A stretch of 64,000 nucleotides of DNA from Fibrobacter succinogenes (GTDB lineage Bacteria; Fibrobacterota; Fibrobacteria; Fibrobacterales; Fibrobacteraceae). The notes beneath the pieces were generated by a model. The model worked only from the letters and a program-made list of their open reading frames with translations, did not search any database and was not told where the DNA came from. The stretch's first letter is position 1. Every line of letters begins with the position of its first letter. The stretch is from assembly GCA_902779055.1 (NCBI GenBank), contig CACZAD010000008.1, positions 1 to 64,000 on the forward strand, in the 5' to 3' direction. This document shows positions 33,691-41,665 of this stretch, in pieces. A program made the translations under genes and the position numbers.

Positions 33691-35940
33691 ATGCGGGTTT
33701 GGATATTAGCTTTATCAGTTTTCTTCTTGGCGTCTTGCGATTCCGTTCGCTACGGTTCTTTGCCGTGCGAGGGTGATGAATGCGAGGCGTCTTCTGATAT
33801 TGGAAGCTCTGATTCGAAGGAAAACCCTTCGAAGGACGAACCCTCAAAAGATAATCCGTCCAAGGACGGAAAGGACAATCGTGACCAGAAGGATTCCTTG
33901 GAGAACAAGGGTAAAGATCCCGAGGTCCGTGATTCTGTTGAAGTCCCCGATTCGACTGCCGTTTCTGATGCAAAGTCGTTGCCGGCCTGCAATGCCTCAA
34001 ACGAGGGCGAAGCCTTCATGGTTTCTGGCGAACAGGCGCTCTATTACTGCATTTCTGGAAAGTGGGAAAAGGGGGCCGAAGAACTTTTTGCCGTCACATG
34101 CAAGGACGGCGTCCTGAAATTGAACGCTTCGGCGGCTGATGCGGAATCCGATGATGCGGGAGATTTCCGCAAGGAAGGCATTTCGATTGTCGGCGTGGCT
34201 CAGAAGGGACCTTTCCGTTACGGGGCTTCCGTGAAGCTCGTGGAACTTGATAGTGCGATGCGCCTTGCCGATTCCAAGAGGACTCATGAAACCTGCATTA
34301 CCTCTGCGGACGGGACTTTTGGATTTGACAATGTGAATCTTGTTTCGCCGTATGTGAGGGTCGAGGCCAGCGGTTATTACAAGGACGAGTTGACGGGCGG
34401 ACTTTCTTCGTCGCTTGTCACGCTGAATGCGGTTGTGGATTTGTCCAAGCGCGATACGTTTAACGTGAATATGCTTACGCATATGGCGGCTCCGCGTGTC
34501 CTCAAGCTTGTGCAGGATGCGGGCAACAACCAGCCGATCGGTAGCATGAGCGGCCGTGCGTTGAGCGATGTGCTTTCGTCGTTCGGAATCAGCCTTGGCA
34601 GTTCTGGTAGCACTGGCGGCTTTTCGGGGTGGGGCTGGAATCGTGGCGGTCAGACGTCTACGACTTCGTCCAGTGACCACTCTGCAGAGGACTTGAACAT
34701 TTTCGGTTCCGATGATTACGATGCGGCTCTCCTTGCGGTTTCGGTGATGATGCAGAGCTTTGGCTCGGTGAGCGATATGCTCTCGTTTGCGGACTTTGTG
34801 GCATCCGACATCCAGGGCGATGGCAACTGGGGCGACAATGCCTCGAAGGCAAAGCTTGCAGACAAATTGCTTAAGCTGGATTCAGAAGGCGGTCTTGAAA
34901 AGATCCGCAAGAATATGGAAGGCTGGAAGCTCGGCGACGTGCCGGACTTTGAAAAGCATGTCCGCAATTTCTGGACAAAGACTCACGGCTTTGAATCTTG
35001 CGGCACGATGAATGCCGGACAGGTCAAGCATGTGGGCAATAGCCAGAGCGAATATTTCGTCTCGTACTACGAACAGCCCGAAGGCACCAGGATCCGTTTT
35101 ATTTGCGATAAGACGACCAAGTCCTGGCGCGTGGCGACCGATATCGAAAAGGATACCGTTGGCTTTGGCGCTGGCGATTATGACGGGCAGATCAAGAGCG
35201 GAAAGATCAACGCCGACAAGTTCTATGTTTACGAGCTGGGCAAAAAGAGCTGGCGCGCCGCGACTTCGGATGATATCCAGGAATTTGTCGACGTCGAAGA
35301 AGTCTACAAGAACCTTGCCGCTGGCGAGAAGGTCATCTTTATCTTGCGACATGCCGAACGTACGGACGATACGGGCAAGAATGGCCACCTGACGAACAAT
35401 GGCAAGAGCCAGTCCCAGTCGGTGGGCGCAAAGCTCAAGGGCGAAAGCATCTACTTTGCGAATTCGACTTATACGCGTAGTTACGAGACCTGCCAGAACA
35501 TTGCGACGGGTGCCGGGATTTCTGAAATGGGGAACGATACCATTCCGGAACTGGATGGCGACTGGTTCGTGAAGGACGATTCGAAGTTCGAAAGCTACAA
35601 GAATTCTAATGGCGGTGGATGGGTCGTGGCTTCGGAATATGCGTACAAAGGAAGCTATAGCGATGCCTACTATCCGCTCGAGTCCCGTGGCGAAGAATTC
35701 ATGACCGAGATCGTGAAGCCCCGCTTTGCAAAGGTGAGCAAGGTCGCAGTCTGGATTTCCCACGATATGATGGTCGTGCCGCTCACGGCTTTTGCGACGA
35801 ACGGCAAGGCGAACCTCCGCTATTTCGACACGAAGCAGTGGATCAATTACCTCGCTGGCGTGGCGATCATCCTGGGGATCGACGGCACCCTCCGTTATGA
35901 GCCCGTGAAGGGTCTTTCTTCCGGTACGATGACGATGTAA
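33691..35940 (+). CDS. Lipoprotein with C-terminal histidine-phosphatase domain, copy 2
   Basis: This 749-residue lipoprotein is a tandem paralogue of the previous gene. A lipobox (FFLASCDS) is followed by a charged linker of ENPSKDEPSKDNPSKD type. The full shared module has GVAQKGPFRYGASVKLVELD, VNLVSPYVRVEASGYYKDELTG, NVNMLTHM and VPDFEKHVRNFW. The phosphatase domain has FILRHAERTDD (about residue 552) and WISHDMMVVP. The start was set at the ATG that begins the signal peptide; an in-frame TTG at 33649 would overlap the previous stop. A Gly/Ser/Thr-rich insert (SLGSSGSTGGFSGWGWN) interrupts the module. It is the link between phosphatase and Fib_succ lipoproteins. Confidence 0.86.
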   Translation: MRVWILALSVFFLASCDSVRYGSLPCEGDECEASSDIGSSDSKENPSKDEPSKDNPSKDGKDNRDQKDSLENKGKDPEVRDSVEVPDSTAVSDAKSLPACNASNEGEAFMVSGEQALYYCISGKWEKGAEELFAVTCKDGVLKLNASAADAESDDAGDFRKEGISIVGVAQKGPFRYGASVKLVELDSAMRLADSKRTHETCITSADGTFGFDNVNLVSPYVRVEASGYYKDELTGGLSSSLVTLNAVVDLSKRDTFNVNMLTHMAAPRVLKLVQDAGNNQPIGSMSGRALSDVLSSFGISLGSSGSTGGFSGWGWNRGGQTSTTSSSDHSAEDLNIFGSDDYDAALLAVSVMMQSFGSVSDMLSFADFVASDIQGDGNWGDNASKAKLADKLLKLDSEGGLEKIRKNMEGWKLGDVPDFEKHVRNFWTKTHGFESCGTMNAGQVKHVGNSQSEYFVSYYEQPEGTRIRFICDKTTKSWRVATDIEKDTVGFGAGDYDGQIKSGKINADKFYVYELGKKSWRAATSDDIQEFVDVEEVYKNLAAGEKVIFILRHAERTDDTGKNGHLTNNGKSQSQSVGAKLKGESIYFANSTYTRSYETCQNIATGAGISEMGNDTIPELDGDWFVKDDSKFESYKNSNGGGWVVASEYAYKGSYSDAYYPLESRGEEFMTEIVKPRFAKVSKVAVWISHDMMVVPLTAFATNGKANLRYFDTKQWINYLAGVAIILGIDGTLRYEPVKGLSSGTMTM

Positions 35941-36018
35941 AATCCCTAAAATTGCTATATTCACGCGCGTTGATTTTTATCAAACAGTTCACTTAATTAA
36001 ACATGGACGCATTCCGAT

Positions 36019-36861
36019 ATGAATGATACACTAAAGAAAGCTATGGTCTTTGCCGCAATGACGACGGTTTCCGCTGCCTTTGCGTCTGAAATCGTAGCTC
36101 AACCTGCTGCTTCCCAGGCTGCAAAGGTTGGCCGTTTTGATGAGCAGATCGCTCTGATGCCGGACTCCATTGCCGCTCCGATCAAGGAACAGCTCAAGTG
36201 GATGGATGAATCTACTGTTTTCCAGATTGTGGAAACTCACGGTGGTGGCTATTCCATTCTTTATAAGACATACGAACAGTCCGTTCGCGCCCGCGATATT
36301 CGCGATTCCGTCGAAAATGCCAACGGTACGGCCGTTCTCCCGATTGCCAAGGCTAAGCTCGGTAGCGAATACTGCCAGGGCAAGATGGAAGGTGGCAAGT
36401 GCCATGGTGAAGTCCAGAAGTTCACACTTGGCAAGCTCGTCGAATTCCAGGCTACAGGCCTCATCGTCGTGATGTCTGTGATCATTGGCCTCCTCGTCCT
36501 CTGCACTATCATGAGCGCTATCATGAAGAAGCTCGGCTTGGACAAGGTCAAGGCTCCGGCTCCTGCTAAGAAGGCTGCTCCGGCCGCTGCCGCTGCTGCC
36601 GCTCCGGCTCCTGCGGTTCGTACTCCGGCACACTGCGACTGGGATCCGAATGCAAAGAGCATCCATCCGGGATTCACCAACAAGCAGCTCCAGGCGTTCC
36701 TCAGCATTGCCGCCGTCGCCGCCCTCGAAGAACATCCGGGACTGACAAACGAACAGTTCCTCGTGATTGCTACCGCTGCTGCAACGCAGGCTCTTGGTCA
36801 GCCCTGCCGCGTGACCGCTTACAGAAACATTAACTCCCCTGCTTGGACGATCGTCAAGTAA
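36019..36861 (+). CDS. OadG-like gamma subunit of a Na+-pumping decarboxylase
   Basis: This 280-residue membrane protein has a signal-like N-terminus (to AFAS), an extracytoplasmic region with two Cys (EYCQGKMEGGKCHG), one membrane helix (TGLIVVMSVIIGLLVLCTIM, about 147-166), an Ala/Pro-rich linker, and a C-terminal region with AHCDWDPNAKSIHPGF. Gamma subunits anchor the carboxyltransferase to the beta subunit. It is longer than typical gamma subunits (about 80-120 residues), because of the extra N- and C-terminal parts. It is 48 nt before the biotin-carrier gene. Confidence 0.8.
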   Translation: MNDTLKKAMVFAAMTTVSAAFASEIVAQPAASQAAKVGRFDEQIALMPDSIAAPIKEQLKWMDESTVFQIVETHGGGYSILYKTYEQSVRARDIRDSVENANGTAVLPIAKAKLGSEYCQGKMEGGKCHGEVQKFTLGKLVEFQATGLIVVMSVIIGLLVLCTIMSAIMKKLGLDKVKAPAPAKKAAPAAAAAAAPAPAVRTPAHCDWDPNAKSIHPGFTNKQLQAFLSIAAVAALEEHPGLTNEQFLVIATAAATQALGQPCRVTAYRNINSPAWTIVK

Positions 36862-36909
36862 GGCTCAACTTTTAAAACTTAACAGGCTTTTAAGCCAGGA
36901 AAAATAAAA

Positions 36910-37248
36910 ATGAAGAAAACAGTCCGTATCAGTTTCGAAGGCAAGACCTACGACGTCGAAGTAGAAGTTCTTGATTCCGCAGTTGCTGCAGCTCCTGCTG
37001 CTCCGGTTGCCGCTCCGGCACCGGCTCCTGCTGCTCCGGCAGCCGCTCCGGCCGTCGCTGGTGGCACCGAAGTCAAGAGCCCGCTCGCTGGCTCTGTGTT
37101 CAAGCTCAAGGTTGCTGTTGGCGACACTGTTGCTGCCAACCAGGAAGTGGCTGTTATCGAAGCCCTCAAGATGGAAAACCCGGTCGTCGCTCCGTGCGCA
37201 GGCAAGGTCACCTCTATCTCCGTCAAGGTCTTGATGACCATTGCCTAA
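36910..37248 (+). CDS. Biotin carrier protein of the decarboxylase, with a shortened biotinyl domain
   Basis: This 112-residue protein has an N-terminal segment, an Ala/Pro-rich hinge (residues 26-50) and a biotinyl domain whose target lysine is in EALKMEN (about residue 87). The first half has the expected VKSPLAGSVFKLKVAVGDTVAANQEV. After GKVTSISVK the chain goes straight to VLMTIA, so the second-half hairpin, normally a GDxVxxGD-type stretch of about ten residues, is missing. This may impair the fold or be a sequencing collapse. It lies between the gamma and beta subunit genes. Confidence 0.85.
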   Translation: MKKTVRISFEGKTYDVEVEVLDSAVAAAPAAPVAAPAPAPAAPAAAPAVAGGTEVKSPLAGSVFKLKVAVGDTVAANQEVAVIEALKMENPVVAPCAGKVTSISVKVLMTIA

Positions 37249-37262
37249 TGAGGTAAAAGTCA

Positions 37263-38423
37263 ATGAGTGGAATTATTAACTCAGTCGCGGACTTCGCCTC
37301 GAGCACAGGATTCGCGCAGATTACCGTTCCGATGGTAATCATGTGGATCGTGAGCTTCGTGTTGATGTTCCTTGCGATTGTCAAAAAATACGAACCGCTT
37401 CTGCTCTTGCCGATTGCTATCGGTGCACTTGCGGTGAACATCCCGTCCGTCGCGTTCTACGACGGTGGCTGGAGCATCGAAGGTATGTTCAGCCCGACTG
37501 GCGGTCTCTACTACTACATCAGCCAGGGTATCCATCTGGAACTCTTCCCGCCCATCATCTTCTTGGGCGTGGGTGCCATGACGGACTTTGGACCGCTTAT
37601 CGCTAATCCGCGTACGCTCATCCTTGGTGGTGGCGCACAGTTTGGCGTGTTCATGACCATGTTTGCAGCTGTCGCTCTCGGTGGCTTTACGCTCGGTGAA
37701 GCAGCTTCCATCGGTATCATCGGTGGTGCTGACGGTCCGACGTCCATCTTCACTGCGAACAAGCTTGCTAAGCACCTCATCGGCCCCATCGCCGTTGCTG
37801 CTTACACCTATATGGCTCTCGTGCCGCTCATCCAGCCGCCTATCATGCGCGCTATGACGAACGACGCCGAACGCAAGATTCGCATGAAGGCTCTCCGCCA
37901 GGTTTCCAAGGCCGAACGCATCGTGTTTGCCGTGATGGTGATGATCGTTTGCGTGCTCGTCGTGCCGGATGCTTCTGCCCTTATCATCATGCTTATGATG
38001 GGCAACATCTTCAAGGAAGCTGGTGTCGTCGATCGCCTCGTGAAGACTTCTTCGAACGAACTCATGAACATTGTGACGATCTTCCTCGGCACGTCCGTGG
38101 GTCTCACGATGTCTGCTGACATCTTCCTCAAGCCGCAGACTCTCATGATCATCGCTATGGGTGTGGTTGCCTTTGGCTTCTCCACTTTCGGCGGTTTGCT
38201 CCTCGCAAAGATCATGAACAAGTGCTCTCCGAAGAACCCGGTGAACCCGCTTATCGGTTCCGCAGGCGTTTCCGCTGTGCCGATGGCAGCCCGTGTTTCT
38301 CAGGTTGAAGGTGCCAAGTATGACCCGCAGAACTTCCTCCTCATGCACGCTATGGGCCCGAACGTCTCTGGCGTGATTGGTACGGCAGTTTGCGCTGGTT
38401 ATATGATCAGCCGCTTGAGCTAA
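37263..38423 (+). CDS. oadB: Na+-translocating decarboxylase beta subunit
   Basis: This 386-residue polytopic inner-membrane protein couples decarboxylation of carboxybiotin to Na+ export. Family motifs are GVGAMTDFGPLIANP, GEAASIGIIGGADGPTSIF (with the conserved aspartate), LVPLIQPPIMRAM, and the C-terminal NPLIGSAGVSAVPMAARVSQ and HAMGPNVSGVIGTAVCAG. The acid decarboxylated (oxaloacetate, methylmalonyl-CoA or glutaconyl-CoA) is set by the alpha subunit, which is not in this operon or window. The symbol is therefore tentative. It lies 14 nt after the biotin-carrier gene. Confidence 0.9.
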   Translation: MSGIINSVADFASSTGFAQITVPMVIMWIVSFVLMFLAIVKKYEPLLLLPIAIGALAVNIPSVAFYDGGWSIEGMFSPTGGLYYYISQGIHLELFPPIIFLGVGAMTDFGPLIANPRTLILGGGAQFGVFMTMFAAVALGGFTLGEAASIGIIGGADGPTSIFTANKLAKHLIGPIAVAAYTYMALVPLIQPPIMRAMTNDAERKIRMKALRQVSKAERIVFAVMVMIVCVLVVPDASALIIMLMMGNIFKEAGVVDRLVKTSSNELMNIVTIFLGTSVGLTMSADIFLKPQTLMIIAMGVVAFGFSTFGGLLLAKIMNKCSPKNPVNPLIGSAGVSAVPMAARVSQVEGAKYDPQNFLLMHAMGPNVSGVIGTAVCAGYMISRLS

Positions 38424-38439
38424 GATAATCGCGAGTATT

Positions 38440-38492
38440 GTCATTCCCGCCGGAGCCTGTGCTGAGCGCAGTCGAAGTAAGCGGGAATCTCC
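38440..38492. repeat. Dispersed GTCATTCCCGC repeat unit with insert
   Basis: Outer arms GTCATTCCCGC and GCGGGAATCTCC enclose GAGCCTGTGCTGAGCGCAGTCGAAG-type sequence. It is the intergenic form of the unit found inside the gene at 53221-53250. Confidence 0.75.
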
Positions 38493-38506
38493 ATCGCCTT
38501 TAAATT

Positions 38507-38535
38507 CCCTCGGCATTAAGCCGGGGGATTTTTTT
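38507..38535 (+). terminator. Terminator of the decarboxylase operon
   Basis: CCCTCGGC-ATTAA-GCCGGGGG is followed by TTTTTTT. It directly precedes the first regulator cassette. Confidence 0.85.
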
Positions 38536-38552
38536 GTTTTATAGAATTTAGT

Positions 38553-38628
38553 TTTTGTTCTTTAGATTTCTAAAATTTTTAATTGTATTTTAAAAGTGCT
38601 TAAATTTGCTTAAAAACGCCATTTTTGT
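38553..38628 (+). promoter_or_regulatory. Upstream region of cassette 1 regulator
   Basis: TTTAGATTTCTAAA (38561-38574) is an inverted repeat containing the TTCTAAA word found in cassettes 3 and 4. TAAAAACGCCATTTTTGT (38611-38628) matches the block at 50840 and resembles those at 44809 and 57255. The long palindrome of the other cassettes is not seen here, and the last 58 nt before the ATG are different (TATATGCG instead of TATATTTG). Confidence 0.45.
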
Positions 38629-38686
38629 TTTCGCGAAATATTTTTAAAACCTTGTGCGCTTATATGCGATTAAGTAAATTTATGTT

Positions 38687-39520
38687 ATGATGAAATCGGT
38701 TATTGAATACAAGAACTATCGCGAGTACGTCCTGGACTATTACCAGGAACGCAAGCGTTGTTCTGCGTTTACGTGGCGAGAATTTGCGAAGAACGCCGGC
38801 TTTGCTTCGGGTTCGTACTTGAAACTTGTGAGTGACGGAAAGACGCGCTTGCGTGAAGAAAGTGCGAAAAAGACTGCCCTTGCGATGGGTCTGGTGGGTT
38901 TTGAGTTTGATTATTTTGTCTTGATGGTCCGCTATGAAAATGCGAAGTCGGATCAAGAAAAGAAAAAGTGCTTTGAAGAAATGCAGGCGCTTGGTGATGC
39001 CAGCCGTGTGAAAATTCTCGGCAGCGAAATGTACACGTTCTATGAAACGTGGAAACACTCAGTTGTCCGCGAGTTGGCTGTGGCGATGCCGGGGGCTAAG
39101 CCGAACGAAATTGCAAAAGTTTGCAGGCCTTCGATTTCTGCGGCGGATGTGAGCGAAAGTCTGCATTTTCTTGTCAAGTCCGGACTCCTGAAACGTGATA
39201 TCAGGGGCCATTACCACCAGACGAGCCAATCGCTTTCGACGGGGCGCTTGAACGTGGTTGCCGTGGCAGTGCATTCGTTGTTGCGCCAGATGGGCGAATT
39301 TGCGCTGGACGCTCTGGACAAGCTTCCGATTTCGGAACGTCATTTTAGCGGGATCACGATGGGCGTGACGGAAGAAAGCTATACAAAGATTGTTGATGAA
39401 ATAGCGGCATTCCGCAAGCACATTGTGTCGATGGTCGCCGCCGAGAAAAATCCGGAAAAAATTTGCCGATTGAACTTTCAGTTTTTCCCGCTGACGGAAA
39501 AGATTAACGTAAACGCATGA
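38687..39520 (+). CDS. TIGR02147/DUF4423 regulator of cassette 1
   Basis: This 277-residue cytoplasmic protein belongs to the TIGR02147 family, first described in Fibrobacter and of unknown function. The N-terminal 75 residues look like a helix-turn-helix of the XRE type (FTWREFAKNAGFASGSYLKLVSDGK). The middle region (ISAADVSESLHFLVKSGLLKRD, about 155-180) looks like a winged helix. A conserved tail ends in RLNFQFFPLTEK. It overlaps the first lipoprotein gene as ATGA, so the two are coupled. It is the most divergent of the four regulators. A role as DNA-binding regulator of its cassette is inferred from fold and position. An ATG at 38690 is an equally good start. Confidence 0.85.
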   Translation: MMKSVIEYKNYREYVLDYYQERKRCSAFTWREFAKNAGFASGSYLKLVSDGKTRLREESAKKTALAMGLVGFEFDYFVLMVRYENAKSDQEKKKCFEEMQALGDASRVKILGSEMYTFYETWKHSVVRELAVAMPGAKPNEIAKVCRPSISAADVSESLHFLVKSGLLKRDIRGHYHQTSQSLSTGRLNVVAVAVHSLLRQMGEFALDALDKLPISERHFSGITMGVTEESYTKIVDEIAAFRKHIVSMVAAEKNPEKICRLNFQFFPLTEKINVNA

Positions 39521-41655
39521 GTGTGCTTATGAAGGTGATGAAGTTTTTATCAAATTTTGCAACGCTTGCTTTTGGACTTTTGCTTTGGGCGTGTGCTGAA
39601 AACAATACCGCCGGCACGAGCGAAGAAAGCGAAGGCATTGTCGCAATCAAGGATCGTGAAATCGCGGGCGTGACGCAGAAGGGACCGTTCTTGACTGGTT
39701 CTTCGTTGACCGTCCAGGAACTCAATGGCGAAACTCTGGCCCAGACTGGAAAAAGCTTTATAACGAGAGTGAAAAGCGATCGGGGCGATTTTGTTCTTGG
39801 TGGTGTAAATCTGGTTTCGCCGTATGCCTTGCTTAAAGTGAACGGTTATTACCTGAATGAAGTCACTTGGAAAAAAACCGATGGAATGGTTGTGCTGAAT
39901 GCTCTTACGGACTTGTCGGACCGTAGCCATGTGAATGTGAACGTTCTCACGCATTTGACGGCAGACCGCATCTTGACTTTGGTCCGTCGCGATGGAAAAT
40001 CATTTGCAGAAGCCAAAAAGCAGGCCGAAAGGGAAGTCCTGAAGTCCTTTGCCATCATGAAGGATGTTGGAAATAGCGAAGATCTGGATTTGTTCGAAGA
40101 TGAAAATGGCTCGGTGTTGCTTGCAGTGTCTATCCTGATGCAAGGCGAGAGAACGGAAGCTTCGTTCTCTGAACTGCTTGCGAAAGCGGCCATTGCATTT
40201 GCGGATAGCGGAGTCTGGAACGGACCGGAAAAAGCCGAAGTTGCGGATTGGGCGTTCTTGACTGAAAAGGAATATTGGGAAAATCATGGAAATTACAGGG
40301 AAGGTTTACTCAGTGTCATTAAGGAAAATGTCATGTCCTGGGTAGGTGGCGATTCCGAAGATTCCTCCCTGGAAAAATATATATATGATTTTTGGGTAAA
40401 CGAATATGGGCTCGGGGTGTGCAGTGAAAAGAACTCGGGTGAAATACGTAATAATACAGATGTACATAGCAAGTTCTATAATGTGGAATTTGAATGTGAT
40501 GGTGTACACAAACGCTGGATTTGGATGGGTGTTGCCAATCCCTCAGATTCCAGTGCTGTTGGAGTCCTTGATTTACGAGATGAAAAGACGTATAAGACGA
40601 AACGCTTTGGAAATGTCGTTTGGATGACTGACAATTTGCGGTATGGCCCAAAGCCTTTAAAAGGTGTGTATTTGTATGACCGTAAATCCGCATTGGAGGC
40701 GTGCCCTGTAGGAACTCGTTTGCCGCGATATGACGAAGTCGAAAATTTGTTATCGCAATATGGTGGTGCCGGAAAAAATGCGGCAGATTCGTTGATGGCG
40801 GTGGATGGCTTCAATGCGCTACAGGACGGGTTTCCGAGTTCATTTTTCTTGGATGAATACTGGATGGCTGAAGATGGTTCCCAGTATCAGTATGAACGCA
40901 AGGGGGTTGCCATATGGATTTCGACAGAGGATATTTATTCTGGTGAATCCTTTGCTTTATGGATTGATTCTGCTGGGGCTGAAATAAGAGTATTTTCCAG
41001 TTATCTTAGTGAAGCTTCTGTTCGTTGTGTTGTTGAATCTGAATCGGAACATATGCCAGTTGTTCATGAAGAGAAACAGTATAGTGCGGACAGTTACATA
41101 AAAGATGTACGTGATAACGAAGTGTACCGTTTTACTGAAATAGATGGCAAATATTGGTTGGCGGAAAACCTGCGCTATAAAGGGGCTGTGCCGAACGATT
41201 CGATGTGCGGTGATGATGGTTGCTTTTATTCGTGGCTTGAAGCTGTAGGCCCTGATTCCACTTATAATGTGTGCCCCGAAGGTTGGCGTCTCCCTAGCCG
41301 GCTTGATTGGGATGAAATGCTGACGTTTGTGGCAAATGGAAACGTTGAGAATTTTTCCTTGGGTGGATTAAGGTCTGGTTTGAAAGATTATCATATTGGA
41401 TACAGATTGTGCGATTATAGAGACTGGAACCAGGGAGACTATGTCCTTCGGGAGGATAATGATCCGTATGATTTTAGTGCAAAAGATTTTGATTTGTCTA
41501 GATTCTGGACAAGTTCTGATACCGCTTTTGTGGAAGAGTACAGTGATAAACATATCGAAGGCGCCTGGATGATTGCATTGCGTGATAAAGAAGCTGGAGT
41601 GTGGCTCGAAGAAAAACAGGACCGATATGCTGTTCGCTGCGTAAAGGATGAATAG
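39517..41655 (+). CDS. Cassette 1 lipoprotein A, two Fib_succ_major domains
   Basis: This 712-residue lipoprotein (lipobox LLLWACAE) has the shared module from IAGVTQKGPFLTGSSLTVQELN (about residue 46) to about 340. Typical segments are NLVSPYALLKVNGYYLNEVTW, LTDLSDRSHVNVNVLTHLTADR and VLLAVSILMQ. The first Fib_succ domain (about 350-510) is atypical and lacks GWRLP, having ACPVGTRLPRYDEVENLL. The second (about 530-712) is typical: YWLAENLRY, VCPEGWRLPSRLDWDEML, FWTSSDTA, YAVRCVKDE. It is probably outside-facing, anchored in the outer membrane. Its best match in the window is the pseudogene at 45713. Confidence 0.88.
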   Translation: MSVLMKVMKFLSNFATLAFGLLLWACAENNTAGTSEESEGIVAIKDREIAGVTQKGPFLTGSSLTVQELNGETLAQTGKSFITRVKSDRGDFVLGGVNLVSPYALLKVNGYYLNEVTWKKTDGMVVLNALTDLSDRSHVNVNVLTHLTADRILTLVRRDGKSFAEAKKQAEREVLKSFAIMKDVGNSEDLDLFEDENGSVLLAVSILMQGERTEASFSELLAKAAIAFADSGVWNGPEKAEVADWAFLTEKEYWENHGNYREGLLSVIKENVMSWVGGDSEDSSLEKYIYDFWVNEYGLGVCSEKNSGEIRNNTDVHSKFYNVEFECDGVHKRWIWMGVANPSDSSAVGVLDLRDEKTYKTKRFGNVVWMTDNLRYGPKPLKGVYLYDRKSALEACPVGTRLPRYDEVENLLSQYGGAGKNAADSLMAVDGFNALQDGFPSSFFLDEYWMAEDGSQYQYERKGVAIWISTEDIYSGESFALWIDSAGAEIRVFSSYLSEASVRCVVESESEHMPVVHEEKQYSADSYIKDVRDNEVYRFTEIDGKYWLAENLRYKGAVPNDSMCGDDGCFYSWLEAVGPDSTYNVCPEGWRLPSRLDWDEMLTFVANGNVENFSLGGLRSGLKDYHIGYRLCDYRDWNQGDYVLREDNDPYDFSAKDFDLSRFWTSSDTAFVEEYSDKHIEGAWMIALRDKEAGVWLEEKQDRYAVRCVKDE

Positions 41656-41665
41656 GAGACTGATT

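Noticed and set aside
33691-35940. The two phosphatase lipoproteins as a fifth regulator cassette
   Set aside because: There is no TIGR02147 gene upstream and no palindrome/TATATTTG arrangement. Only the N-terminal module is shared.
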